The notes: generated by a model from the sequence alone, not told the origin. A stretch of DNA of 39,129 bases from UBA724 sp049596815 (GCA_049596815.1 JBMYLY010000006.1:1-39129), one strand, 5' to 3'. Counted from the first letter of the stretch, positions 24,768 through 33,446 are shown. Program-made: numbers and translations.

Positions 24768-26426
24768 TTGGTTTTGATTCGTTCGATTTCCATAAAGAAT
24801 TTTGCACTCATTGATGACATTCATGTCTCTTTTGGAGACAAGCTCAATGTTATAACGGGCGAAACAGGTTCTGGAAAGTCCATTGTTTTAGAGGCGCTTT
24901 CTTTGGCATTGGGCACACGAGCCGATTTGTCGGCCGTTCGTGATACCCAAAAAAAATGTGTAGTGGAGGTGGTATTTGAAATAGAACCTCTCCAATTGGA
25001 GAAAGTGTTCATGGAAATGGATTTGGATTATGAATCCGAAACCTACTTTCGAAGGGAAATCCTACCCTCCGGAAAGTCGCGCGCCTTTGTCAATGACACG
25101 CCTGTCAATCTGGATCAGATGCGTAGTCTGGGTCATATGTTGGTTGACATTCATACTCAGCGTCAAACCATTTCGCTAACGGACCCCAATTTTTATATTG
25201 ACTTGCTTGACAACTACAGCGGATGCACAGCATTGAGAAAACAGTATCAACGCACTTTAGAAGATTTCCGTTACATCCAAAAGGAACACAATGCTTTGGT
25301 AGAAGCGCAGCAGCAAGCTCAAGAATCTTATGACTACAATAAATACCAACTCGATGAACTTGTACAATTAGGTCTTTATGTCGGAATTCAAGATGAACTT
25401 GAAAAAGAACGCGACCGACTTCAGTATGCTACCGATATTGAACAAGCATTGTCACAGGCCCAACAACTCATAGGGCAAGAAAATTTGGGATTGTCCGACC
25501 AAATGAGCCAGTTAAAAAGTGTTTTGGCCAAACTAGAGGATTTTGGCAGTCAATATGCGGAGTTGGCTTCTCAGGTAAAAAATCTTTGGTTTGAGCTAGA
25601 TGACCTAGCTGGTGCTGTAGAAAATCACCACCAAAACATCACTCATGACCCGAATCGCTTGGAACAGTTGAGTCAAAAACTGAGCAGTATTTATGCGTTG
25701 CAGAACAAACATAAAGTTCATGATGTTCAAGGCTTATTAGAAAAGCAAAACCATTTGGAGCAGCTGTGTGCAGTAGTGCAAGAGGGCGAGTCGGCTAGCA
25801 ATGCACTCAAATCACGAATGGACATAGCCGAAAAAGAGGCAAAAGCCTTGGCTTCAGAACTGTCTGATATACGAACTAAAAATGCACCTGTGTTGGCCAC
25901 GGCAATAGCTGCCGGATTGGGCAGCCTGGGCATGGAGCATGCTAGGTTTCAATTTGATTTTCAAGAAGACACATCTTTAACGACCAACGGAAAGGATAAA
26001 GTTTCTTTTTTGTTTTCGGCAAACAAAGGTGTCGCTTTTGGTGCTTTACATAAAATAGCTTCTGGTGGTGAATTGTCTCGAATCATGCTAGTTGTTAAAT
26101 CCATTATGGCCCAACATAAATCATTACCATGCCTCATTCTCGACGAAATTGATACGGGTGTTTCTGGTGAGATGGCCAAGGCGATGGCCAATTTGATGAA
26201 ACAAATGAGCCATCAAAACCAACTGATTGCGATTACCCACCTCCCACAGATAGCAGCTATAGGCGACACCCACATCAAAGTGTTTAAATCTTCTGACGAT
26301 TCCACTACGAAAACCTTTGCTAAGTCCTTAGAGGGCGAGGATAGGGTACTTGAAATTGCCCAAATGCTAGACGGCAAGCAAGCTACTCAGGCAGCACGCA
26401 TTCACGCTGAAGAGTTGTTGAATTAG
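24768..26426 (+). CDS. recN: DNA repair protein RecN
   Basis: A 552-residue SMC-like ATPase in double-strand break repair. The N-terminal head has the family opening SISIKNFALIDD and Walker A GETGSGKS (31-38). A long coiled-coil-rich middle (about 150-390) follows. The C-terminal head carries the ABC signature ASGGELSRIML, Walker B CLILDEIDTGVSGE and the switch ITHLPQIAA. The start is a TTG: 24768 gives MVLIRSIS, and another TTG at 24774 gives MIRSIS, closer to common RecN starts. No ATG is available near the conserved opening. An exact -7 box is just upstream. Confidence 0.95.
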   Translation: MVLIRSISIKNFALIDDIHVSFGDKLNVITGETGSGKSIVLEALSLALGTRADLSAVRDTQKKCVVEVVFEIEPLQLEKVFMEMDLDYESETYFRREILPSGKSRAFVNDTPVNLDQMRSLGHMLVDIHTQRQTISLTDPNFYIDLLDNYSGCTALRKQYQRTLEDFRYIQKEHNALVEAQQQAQESYDYNKYQLDELVQLGLYVGIQDELEKERDRLQYATDIEQALSQAQQLIGQENLGLSDQMSQLKSVLAKLEDFGSQYAELASQVKNLWFELDDLAGAVENHHQNITHDPNRLEQLSQKLSSIYALQNKHKVHDVQGLLEKQNHLEQLCAVVQEGESASNALKSRMDIAEKEAKALASELSDIRTKNAPVLATAIAAGLGSLGMEHARFQFDFQEDTSLTTNGKDKVSFLFSANKGVAFGALHKIASGGELSRIMLVVKSIMAQHKSLPCLILDEIDTGVSGEMAKAMANLMKQMSHQNQLIAITHLPQIAAIGDTHIKVFKSSDDSTTKTFAKSLEGEDRVLEIAQMLDGKQATQAARIHAEELLN

Positions 26427-26429
26427 TGC

Positions 26430-26437
26430 TATCTTTG
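26430..26437 (+). promoter_or_regulatory. -7 promoter box of fabI
   Basis: TATCTTTG matches TAnnTTTG; it directly abuts a 16-bp palindrome that fills the space to the fabI ATG. It lies right after the recN stop codon. Confidence 0.55.
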
Positions 26438-26453
26438 CTGAAAAATTTTTCAG
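26438..26453. promoter_or_regulatory. perfect 16-bp palindrome between fabI promoter and start
   Basis: CTGAAAAATTTTTCAG is its own reverse complement. It begins right after the -7 box and ends 3 bp before the fabI ATG (26457), so transcription should start within it. This place suits a repressor operator, for example for a fatty-acid regulator. No such regulator gene is in the window. Confidence 0.5.
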
Positions 26454-26456
26454 TAC

Positions 26457-27281
26457 ATGTCTTACAATCTTTTAGAAGGAAAAAAAGGAATCATTTTTGG
26501 GGCCCTTGATGAAAATTCCATTGCTTGGCAAACCGCTTTGCGTGTTCATGAGGAAGGCGGCTCTTTTGTTTTAACAAACGCCCCTGTGGCCATGCGAATG
26601 GGTGCCATCCAAAGTTTGGCTGATCAAACCAATACCCAAGTCATTCCTGCTGATGCGACCTCTGTTGAGGATTTGGAACAACTCATCGATCAGTCGACGG
26701 AAATCCTCGGTGGTAAACTAGACTTTGTGTTGCACTCCATAGGCATGTCTGTCAACGTTCGAAAAGGGCGTGCATACACCGATCAAAACCATGATTGGAC
26801 GTCAAAAGGTTGGGATGTATCTGCGGTATCTTTTCACAAGCTTATGCAGACCCTCTACAAAAAGGATGCGATGAACGAGTGGGGGAGTATTGTCGCTTTG
26901 AGCTATATGGCTGCCCAGCGTGTTTTTCCTGATTATAACGATATGGCTGACAACAAAGCATATTTGGAGTCCATAGCGCGTAGTTTTGGGTATTTTTTTG
27001 GTCGTGACAAAAAAGTAAGGGTCAATACCATTTCGCAATCTCCCACACCAACCACAGCTGGCAAAGGCGTGAAAGGGTTTGATGGCTTTATTTCTTATGC
27101 TGAAAAGATGTCTCCTCTTGGCAATGCGACGGCCTTGGATTGTGCCAACTATACTGTTTCTCTTTTCTCAGATTTGACTAAACGTGTGACCCTTCAGAAC
27201 CTATACAACGATGGAGGTTTTTCTAATATGGGAGTTAGTGATGCTGTGATGGAGCTATTTGAGCAACAACAGGACGAATAA
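26457..27281 (+). CDS. fabI: enoyl-[acyl-carrier-protein] reductase FabI
   Basis: A 274-residue short-chain dehydrogenase family enzyme that reduces enoyl-ACP with NAD(P)H in the last step of each fatty-acid elongation round; it is the family inhibited by triclosan. The cofactor site is IIFGALDENSIAW (12-24), and the active-site residues Tyr150, Tyr160 and Lys167 show the FabI spacing Tyr-x6-Lys (YNDMADNK). The later SPTPTTAGKGVKGF loop and NLYNDGGFSNMG fit Bacteroidota FabI. It appears to have its own promoter with a palindrome next to it. Confidence 0.95.
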   Translation: MSYNLLEGKKGIIFGALDENSIAWQTALRVHEEGGSFVLTNAPVAMRMGAIQSLADQTNTQVIPADATSVEDLEQLIDQSTEILGGKLDFVLHSIGMSVNVRKGRAYTDQNHDWTSKGWDVSAVSFHKLMQTLYKKDAMNEWGSIVALSYMAAQRVFPDYNDMADNKAYLESIARSFGYFFGRDKKVRVNTISQSPTPTTAGKGVKGFDGFISYAEKMSPLGNATALDCANYTVSLFSDLTKRVTLQNLYNDGGFSNMGVSDAVMELFEQQQDE

Positions 27282-27292
27282 AACCCAAAATC

Positions 27293-28243
27293 ATGCTGTT
27301 TAGGGGCATTACCAAACGTTTCACGGCGTTTAAACATTCTAAAATCGCCCCTGTATTTGTATTGGTTTCACTTTTTATATGGTTAACCTCAGCCTTGTCT
27401 GAGCAACACTCGGCTGAAGTCGCCGTTTATATCAGTTATACAGAATTAGGCGAACATCAATACCTCGAAAGTTCAGAGCCGCAGAAAGCAACTTTTAATT
27501 GCACAGGGACAGGATTTAGATTGATGTTGGCACGTATGTTTCCACAAACCATACCAGTGATTGCGAGTGATTTAGAACAGCAGAATGGGACTTTTGATAT
27601 CCAAAAACGTGTATTGGTAGCATATATAGAGAATCATTTTGATGGCAACCTGATGATGGATATTCAAAACTTTGTTGCCTTGAAAACCCCCATTCGTAAA
27701 GCCGTCGGGCGTAGTCTGGCGGTGCGTTTGATAGATTCGGTGGCTGTGAAGGCCGGCTATGGCTGGACATCAAATTACACATTCACTCCTGATTCTCTGT
27801 ATGTGTCAGGCCCTGAGGCTATTGTAAACACATTGGAGTATGCGTATGTAACACATGGTCTTGCGTCACCCAATTCAGAAAATATTGACGCAACATTCAA
27901 CTTAATAGAACACGATAAGGGCCCATTGCAGTGGTCTCAGACAGTGGTACGTGCGCAAAGGGCCGTATCTCGTTTTACTGAGCACAGTTTGCGTGTGCCT
28001 ATAGAAGTACTACAGACTAATATGCAAGGCGAGATACAGCTGATCCCTTTAAATACAGAACTGTTTCTTAGCGTTCCATTGGATTTCGTCAAAAAATTGA
28101 AACCTACAGATTTTCGCGTCGTTTGTGAATACAATGAGCGTTTGTCTACAGGGGTTCTGCCGCTTACCGTATTGGAATCTCCCAAACAAGTACGTATTTT
28201 GAGACTCAATCCAAAAGAAGTCCAGTTTTTACTTAGAAAATGA
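27293..28243 (+). CDS. YbbR-like (CdaR-type) membrane-anchored protein
   Basis: A 316-residue protein with one N-terminal transmembrane helix (about 17-36) after a basic segment, and a beta-rich extracytoplasmic part likely made of YbbR-type domains. Recognition rests on the general pattern (VKLKTPIRK..., PDSLYVSGPEAIVNTLEY, a typical YbbR turn) and on its position before coaE, an order I recall from Bacteroidota. In Firmicutes, YbbR (CdaR) regulates a c-di-AMP cyclase; no cyclase gene is here, so that role is only a suggestion. Its stop overlaps the coaE start by 4 bp (ATGA). Confidence 0.75.
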   Translation: MLFRGITKRFTAFKHSKIAPVFVLVSLFIWLTSALSEQHSAEVAVYISYTELGEHQYLESSEPQKATFNCTGTGFRLMLARMFPQTIPVIASDLEQQNGTFDIQKRVLVAYIENHFDGNLMMDIQNFVALKTPIRKAVGRSLAVRLIDSVAVKAGYGWTSNYTFTPDSLYVSGPEAIVNTLEYAYVTHGLASPNSENIDATFNLIEHDKGPLQWSQTVVRAQRAVSRFTEHSLRVPIEVLQTNMQGEIQLIPLNTELFLSVPLDFVKKLKPTDFRVVCEYNERLSTGVLPLTVLESPKQVRILRLNPKEVQFLLRK

Positions 28244-28833
28244 TTCAGATAGGAATTACCGGAGGCATAGGAAGTGGAAAAACTACAGTTTGTCAGTTGT
28301 TTACCCTTCGAGGTGTGCCTGTTTACTATGCAGACCAACGTGCCAAAGAGCTTCTGGAAAGTTCTTCTGCCCTTCGGGAATCGATAATTAAACGATTTGG
28401 TTCGGAAAGTTATACAGGTTTCAAGCCCAACCGATCCTTTTTGGCTGAAATTGTTTTTTCGGACGCAAATGCACTCAAGGATCTTAATGCCTTTGTACAC
28501 CCACTTGTATCCGCTGATTATGAAGACTGGTTACAAAATCAAACATCAGATTTGTGTGTGTATGAGGCTGCCATACTCTTTGAACACAATAGACAAAAAG
28601 ATTTTGACGCGGTTGTTTTGGTGGTAGCTCCCAAAGAAGCTCGCATACAACGTGTGCAAAATAGAGATGGATGGGTTGCGTCAAAAATTATCTCTCGTAT
28701 GAACCACCAATGGCCTGAAGAAAAGACACGTCCATTGGCAGACTATATTATTGAGAATATTTCACTCGACGACACCAGAGATCAAGTGGCCTCAGTCTAC
28801 CAATCTATTATAGCGCGTTTTGGCTTGGATTAA
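28240..28833 (+). CDS. coaE: dephospho-CoA kinase
   Basis: A 197-residue P-loop kinase that phosphorylates the 3'-hydroxyl of dephospho-CoA, the last step of coenzyme A synthesis. The Walker A motif is GGIGSGKTT (8-16). The YYADQRAKELL segment and VYEAAILFE (substrate loop) follow the family, and the RMNHQWPEEKT segment is the lid region. It is translationally coupled to the YbbR-like gene by an ATGA overlap. coaBC lies upstream, so two CoA steps are close together. Confidence 0.95.
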   Translation: MIQIGITGGIGSGKTTVCQLFTLRGVPVYYADQRAKELLESSSALRESIIKRFGSESYTGFKPNRSFLAEIVFSDANALKDLNAFVHPLVSADYEDWLQNQTSDLCVYEAAILFEHNRQKDFDAVVLVVAPKEARIQRVQNRDGWVASKIISRMNHQWPEEKTRPLADYIIENISLDDTRDQVASVYQSIIARFGLD

Positions 28834-28864
28834 TTTGTATTTTTAAGAAAATAAATATTAGTAC

Positions 28865-30442
28865 ATGAAACGTGGGTTGTTTCCACTGCTGATTACATCG
28901 ATGTCCCTGGCCATGTTGGGGATTATTTTGGTGCAAGTATTTTGGATTCAGACCAACCTAAACAACCGAGAAAGACAATTTGAGCTTAGTGTCAGTTTGG
29001 CTTTGGCCGATGTTTCTGAAAAGTTAAAGGAAAGAGAATTTCAAGATTATTTGGCTGTATATCAAAAGATGATTGACAGTATCGGTGCGCCCAAGGCTTC
29101 CCAGCTTACAGAAGTTTTTCAATATATAGACCGCAGCCCTAGTGAGAATAAAACCTTCGTTTACCAACAAGGCATCATTGAGGACAATTACAATATCTAT
29201 CCTCAACTATTCGATTCCTTATCCACAGACACCCTCCCCATTTTTGATTATCGTACTGTCAAATCTACCACCATCATTGATGAAAGTTTTGAAGACGAGA
29301 TTGAAAGGATGAGTTCAGTAGAGCGTTTGCAACGCATCGAGCGTATGCCCAATTTGGACAAGGCCAAATACGAGAGTATTTTTATGGATTTTGCGGCCAC
29401 CAAGCCTATTCAAAAACGGTTGAGCACCTTAGAGTTGGAGTTGTTACTACGGCAAGAACTTCAGGTGCGTAACATACGAATCCCGTTTGAGTTTCGTGTC
29501 TTTGATGGCAATCGAATGACGGTTGTAGGGTCAGAGAATTATCTTGCCTATTTGGGCGAGAATCAATTTAAAACCCCCCTGTTTCTTCGATTAGATGACA
29601 GCAGTCGTTATGAGTTGCGATTGGCTTTTCCGGGTCAAACTCGTTTTGTAAGGTCCTCAGTTTTGAACTCTGTGTTGTTGTCTTTGCTCTTTATCATCAT
29701 CATACTAGTGGTTTTTGGGATTTCCTTGTCTCAGATTTTAAAGCAGAAAAAAATATCTGAAATAAAGACCGATTTCATCAACAATATGACGCATGAATTC
29801 AAAACCCCTATTGCTACGATAAATTTGGCTTTGGATGCACTTGTCAATCCCAAAGTAGTGGGCGACTCAAAAAAGGTATCAAACTATTTGGGTATGATAC
29901 GTCATGAAAACAAGCGCATGAACACCCAAGTTGAGCATGTGCTTCAGATTTCACAATTGGAGAAAAAAGAACTTGATCTTTTAAAAGAATCTATGGATCC
30001 CATGAAGACTCTGCGCCAGGCTTTAGATCATGTTAGGTTGATGATAGAGCAACGTGGGGGCAGTCTGATTGAAAACTTTGACCCCAAACTCATCAAGATG
30101 AATGTGTCAAAAGTACATTTGACCAACGTTTGGGTGAATCTACTCGAAAATGCAGTCAAATATTCCCCCGACGTGTTGGAAGTCACAGTAAACACTCGTG
30201 TCAGCGATGATGGTTTTGAAGTCCAAATCAAAGACCGCGGAAAAGGTATGAGCGCGAGTGTCAGAAAACGGATTTTTGATAAGTTTTACAGAGAACCCAC
30301 CGGAAACATCCACAATGTAAAGGGGCATGGGTTGGGCTTGTCATACGTAAAGCAAATTATCTCCCTACATTCTGGCACGATTTCTGTTGAAAGTGAACCC
30401 AAACAAGGAAGTACTTTTACGGTATTCCTTCCGATTGATTAA
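28865..30442 (+). CDS. sensor histidine kinase (RprX-like)
   Basis: A 525-residue inner-membrane kinase. TM1 is about 6-28, a large periplasmic sensor region covers about 29-268, and TM2 is about 270-290. The phosphorylated histidine is His310 in the H box NNMTHEFKTP. The ATP domain has the N box NVWVNLLENAVKYSP, DRGKGMS (G1), FDKFYRE (F box) and GHGLGLSYVK (G2). The periplasmic domain has no motif I can name. The response regulator begins 8 bp after its stop. Its partner resembles RprY of Bacteroides, so this would be RprX-like; the signal is unknown. Confidence 0.92.
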   Translation: MKRGLFPLLITSMSLAMLGIILVQVFWIQTNLNNRERQFELSVSLALADVSEKLKEREFQDYLAVYQKMIDSIGAPKASQLTEVFQYIDRSPSENKTFVYQQGIIEDNYNIYPQLFDSLSTDTLPIFDYRTVKSTTIIDESFEDEIERMSSVERLQRIERMPNLDKAKYESIFMDFAATKPIQKRLSTLELELLLRQELQVRNIRIPFEFRVFDGNRMTVVGSENYLAYLGENQFKTPLFLRLDDSSRYELRLAFPGQTRFVRSSVLNSVLLSLLFIIIILVVFGISLSQILKQKKISEIKTDFINNMTHEFKTPIATINLALDALVNPKVVGDSKKVSNYLGMIRHENKRMNTQVEHVLQISQLEKKELDLLKESMDPMKTLRQALDHVRLMIEQRGGSLIENFDPKLIKMNVSKVHLTNVWVNLLENAVKYSPDVLEVTVNTRVSDDGFEVQIKDRGKGMSASVRKRIFDKFYREPTGNIHNVKGHGLGLSYVKQIISLHSGTISVESEPKQGSTFTVFLPID

Positions 30443-30450
30443 ATTGCAGT

Positions 30451-31152
30451 ATGAAGATGCCTTCCAAACATATTTTACTTGTTGAAGATGACACCAATTT
30501 TGGAGCCATCCTCAGAGATTACCTACAACTCAATGGCTACAAAGTGCAATTGGCTAGAAATGGACTTGAGGGATTTGAAAAATTTCGCAAAGCACAGTTT
30601 GATCTTTGTGTACTCGATGTGATGATGCCCTACAAAGATGGCTTTACATTGGCCAAAGAAATCAGGGCTAAAAACAAAGAAATCCCCTTGGTTTTTCTGA
30701 CTGCTAAGTCTATGAAAGAAGATGTGTTGCACGGCTATAAGATTGGCGCAGATGACTATCTGACTAAACCTTTTGACTCTGAAATTTTGCTTCAAAAAAT
30801 CGAAGTTTTACTAAAAAGAACACAGTCCCAAAACTTCAAACCCAACGGAGAGGTACACTTTGACATTGGTGCTTTTCACTTTAATTCAAGATTACGGACT
30901 TTAAGTTATAAAAACAATGCGCCCATCAGTTTGTCACCTAAAGAAAGCCAGCTTTTGTTTTTATTGGTGCAAAATAAAGACGATCTATTGACGCGTGAGC
31001 AAGCACTCACTCAAATTTGGCACGATGACAATTACTTTACCTCACGCAGTATGGATGTCTATATCGCCAAATTGCGAAAATACTTAAAGCAGGACCCTAG
31101 TGTTGAAATCACCAATATCCACGGAGAGGGGTTCCGGCTGATTACTGCTTAA
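30451..31152 (+). CDS. OmpR-family response regulator (RprY-like)
   Basis: A 233-residue two-domain regulator. The receiver domain (about 7-123) has the acidic pair Glu12/Asp13/Asp14, the phosphorylated Asp56 (CVLDVMMP), a threonine in FLTAK and the lysine in YLTKPF. The winged-helix DNA-binding domain follows (about 135-233, LSPKESQLLFLLVQN ... RSMDVYIAKLRKYL ... GEGFRL). The wording LDVMMP.KDGFTLA.E.R and IGADDYLTKPF is close to what I recall of RprY. It forms a unit with the kinase 8 bp upstream. Its stop overlaps that of xerD in a shared TTAA. An ATG two codons later is an alternative start. Confidence 0.93.
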   Translation: MKMPSKHILLVEDDTNFGAILRDYLQLNGYKVQLARNGLEGFEKFRKAQFDLCVLDVMMPYKDGFTLAKEIRAKNKEIPLVFLTAKSMKEDVLHGYKIGADDYLTKPFDSEILLQKIEVLLKRTQSQNFKPNGEVHFDIGAFHFNSRLRTLSYKNNAPISLSPKESQLLFLLVQNKDDLLTREQALTQIWHDDNYFTSRSMDVYIAKLRKYLKQDPSVEITNIHGEGFRLITA

Positions 31153-32036
31153 CCTCTAGGGTGGAACTTCAATAAACTTTTTTTCAAGTGTTTTTTGCTC
31201 ATGTGTAGGTACCGCTCTGTGGTGGTGATGTTGGCATGTCCCAACATCTGCTGCACCGTGCTTATGTCCGCACCATTTTCAACCAAATGGGTGGCGAAAG
31301 AGTGTCGCAGGCTGTGCGGGCTGATTTTTTTGTCGATACCAGCTTTTGCAGCTGCCCTTCTTATTATAAGAAACACCATAGCACGCGTAAGGTGTTTGCC
31401 ACGATTGTTTAAGAATAAAAAATCTTCTTGCCCCCTTGTGGGCACGACCCTATGTTGAAGATATTGTATGATATATTTTCTTGCTGAATTTGCTATGGGA
31501 ACAAAGCGTTCTTTGTTTCCCTTACCCAATACCTTAATCAGCTCTTCTTCAAAAAACAAATCAGACAAACGAAGACTTACCAATTCACTGACGCGTAAGC
31601 CACAACTGTATAAAAGTTCAACAATGGCCATATTGCGCAGTTCCAATGGCTTGTCGTTGTCAAAGCTTGCAATCAGCGCATCTACTTCGGCCACTGATAG
31701 GGTAGTCGGTAGGTTTGACCCTAGCTTGGGAGATTCAATAAGGTTGATTGGGTTGGTTTTTCTCAAATCTTCCAACATCAGATAATCAAAAAACAAACGC
31801 AGTCCCGATAACAATCTCGCTTGAGAAGGTGGTTGGAGGCTTTTTGACGACTCGTAAACAAATGTTTGCACATCCGAAGTTTGAATATCGATAGGGGAGA
31901 TAGGGTTGTTGTGATCGCTCAGAAACCGAATCAATTTTAGCACATCGAAACGATAATTTTCTATAGAATTTTGTGATAGCCCACGCTCAAGTTTGAGGTA
32001 GTTTAAAAAGTCTGTCAAAGCATCTTTCCAAAGCAT
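31149..32036 (-). CDS. xerD: tyrosine recombinase XerD
   Basis: A 295-residue site-specific recombinase that, with XerC, resolves chromosome dimers. An N-terminal SAM-like domain (about 1-105) is followed by the catalytic domain with the full set Arg148, Lys172, His241, Arg244, His267 and nucleophile Tyr276 (HSLRHSFATHL, LGHANITTTERY). In context it is a core gene, not a mobile-element integrase, since no attachment site or cargo is next to it. The start ATG at 32036 is preferred; a TTG two codons upstream exists. A -7 box ends 3 nt before this ATG. XerC-type function cannot be excluded. Confidence 0.9.
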   Translation of the reverse strand: MLWKDALTDFLNYLKLERGLSQNSIENYRFDVLKLIRFLSDHNNPISPIDIQTSDVQTFVYESSKSLQPPSQARLLSGLRLFFDYLMLEDLRKTNPINLIESPKLGSNLPTTLSVAEVDALIASFDNDKPLELRNMAIVELLYSCGLRVSELVSLRLSDLFFEEELIKVLGKGNKERFVPIANSARKYIIQYLQHRVVPTRGQEDFLFLNNRGKHLTRAMVFLIIRRAAAKAGIDKKISPHSLRHSFATHLVENGADISTVQQMLGHANITTTERYLHMSKKHLKKSLLKFHPRG

Positions 32037-32039
32037 ATG

Positions 32040-32047
32040 CAAAAATA
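32040..32047 (-). promoter_or_regulatory. -7 promoter box of xerD
   Basis: TATTTTTG on the minus strand matches TAnnTTTG and ends 3 nt before the xerD ATG (32036), the tightest spacing in the window. Confidence 0.55.
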
Positions 32048-32075
32048 AAGCATCTGAGGTTAAGATTGGGTTTGC

Positions 32076-32083
32076 TATTTTTG
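32076..32083 (+). promoter_or_regulatory. -7 promoter box of aroQ
   Basis: TATTTTTG matches TAnnTTTG and ends 13 nt before the ATG at 32097. It lies back to back with the xerD promoter in a 60-bp divergent gap. Confidence 0.55.
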
Positions 32084-32096
32084 TAAAAAATCTGAC

Positions 32097-32516
32097 ATGA
32101 AGATTTCCATCATCAACGGCCCAAACCTAAATCTATTAGGCACACGCGAGCCCGAAGTTTACGGCAACCAAAACTTTGCCGCTTATTTTGAGCAATTGCA
32201 AACTCAGTACCCCGATTTGACGTTGAGCTACTACCAGTCCAATGTGGAGGGAGAGCTGATCAATGAGTTGCATCGTGTGGGCTTCGAATCAGATGGAATC
32301 ATTCTCAATGCGGCAGCCTACACCCACACATCTGTGGGGCTAGGTGATGCCGTAAAAGCCATTCAGTCGCCTGTTGTGGAGGTGCATATTTCGAACACTT
32401 TCGCGAGAGAAGATTTTCGTCATACATCCTATATCACACCCAATGCAAAAGGGCTTATTCTAGGATTTGGACTTGATGTGTATCGCTTGGCAATCGATAG
32501 CTTTTTGACTTCTTAA
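32097..32516 (+). CDS. aroQ: type II 3-dehydroquinate dehydratase
   Basis: A 139-residue dodecamer-forming enzyme of the shikimate pathway that removes water from 3-dehydroquinate by an anti elimination. The family signature INGPNLNLLGTREPEVYG (6-23) contains the active-site Arg17 and Tyr22; Asn71 and the AYTHTSV segment bind substrate, and His97 (VEVHISN) is the acid. The length is typical. It stands alone, divergent from xerD; its stop shares a TTAA with the converging SDR gene. Confidence 0.96.
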   Translation: MKISIINGPNLNLLGTREPEVYGNQNFAAYFEQLQTQYPDLTLSYYQSNVEGELINELHRVGFESDGIILNAAAYTHTSVGLGDAVKAIQSPVVEVHISNTFAREDFRHTSYITPNAKGLILGFGLDVYRLAIDSFLTS

Positions 32517-33370
32517 ATCGGTCGGTGTTTGTTGGTGCTTGTCAGGGTTTTATGAATAAACCAGTCTACCATTTTATCAGGCAAGTAATAAGCCATGAGC
32601 TTAAAAACCAACTTATTTCGATGTACGATGTAGCGTGTTTTTGGGTTTTTTCCTTCAATGCATTTGAGCAGCAGATTTGAAATACGTACTACAGGCAGTG
32701 CGGTTCGCTCGGCATTCTCTATCATGGCATTGGCTTTTTTCAGCACATCATTGTAGTCGGTTTCTGCAAAGGGCGCCATGCTATTTAGGTTTTTTTTCCA
32801 TATCTCAGTTTTGATGGGCCCAGGTTCTATGGCTATCACTTTGATCCTATAACGCCTCAATTCTCTTCTGTATACATCTGTCATGCTTTCTAAAGCATGT
32901 TTGGAGATAGAGTAGGCACCATTGAAAGGGGAGTTGAATAAACCAGATATGGAGCTGATGTTGATGATACGTCCCGGGAGGCCATTAAAGTTTGGGTCTG
33001 CACCCAATAAGGGTAAAAATAAGTTTGTCACCCTGCGTACGGCTTTGAGATTGATATCTAACTGCTTTTCAAAATCATCTTCACTTAGATGCTGCAAGGG
33101 GCCCGGAACAGCAATTCCGGCATTGTTTATAAGGGCTGTCAGTTCGGAACATTGGTCAAAAACAATTTGACACGCTTTGGACATGGTTTTAGAATCTTGA
33201 ACATCAAACACCAACGGGGTAAAGCGTTCCGGATAGGCATTTTGCAGTATGGCTGCGTCTGTTTCTTTGCGGACACTGCCGAAAATATGATAGCCCTCTT
33301 GATGGAGCAAACGAAGGGCATCACGACCAATCCCCGTAGAGACGCCTGTGATAACGATGTTTTTTGTCAT
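32513..33370 (-). CDS. short-chain dehydrogenase/reductase
   Basis: A 285-residue classical-type SDR oxidoreductase. The cofactor motif is TGVSTGIG (8-15) followed by the structural NNAG (82-85), and the catalytic residues are Ser140, Tyr153 and Lys157 (YSISK). The PGPIKTEIW segment after strand 6 fits. The C-terminal 60 residues are basic and hydrophobic, as in membrane-associated SDRs that act on lipids or retinoid-like substrates; the substrate is unknown. The start at 33370 was chosen to begin at MTKNIVITG; a longer frame adds 14 residues. The lpdA terminator lies just upstream, so it has a separate promoter. Confidence 0.88.
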   Translation of the reverse strand: MTKNIVITGVSTGIGRDALRLLHQEGYHIFGSVRKETDAAILQNAYPERFTPLVFDVQDSKTMSKACQIVFDQCSELTALINNAGIAVPGPLQHLSEDDFEKQLDINLKAVRRVTNLFLPLLGADPNFNGLPGRIINISSISGLFNSPFNGAYSISKHALESMTDVYRRELRRYRIKVIAIEPGPIKTEIWKKNLNSMAPFAETDYNDVLKKANAMIENAERTALPVVRISNLLLKCIEGKNPKTRYIVHRNKLVFKLMAYYLPDKMVDWFIHKTLTSTNKHRPI

Positions 33371-33394
33371 GATAAGTAAGTTGTTTTTCAAGGT

Positions 33395-33423
33395 ACAAAA
33401 AAAGCAGCACAAAGTGCTGCTTA
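33395..33423 (-). terminator. intrinsic terminator of lpdA
   Basis: AAGCAGCAC (33402-33410) and GTGCTGCTT (33414-33422) form a perfect 9-bp stem with a 3-nt loop, followed on the minus strand by seven T. It lies 24 bp after the lpdA stop. Confidence 0.92.
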
Positions 33424-33446
33424 TCTCTTTGTTGGATGACAGGGTT

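Noticed and set aside
31149..32036. xerD as the integrase of a genomic island
   Set aside because: No attachment repeats, tRNA gene or accessory cargo nearby. Flanking genes are core genes and composition looks uniform.
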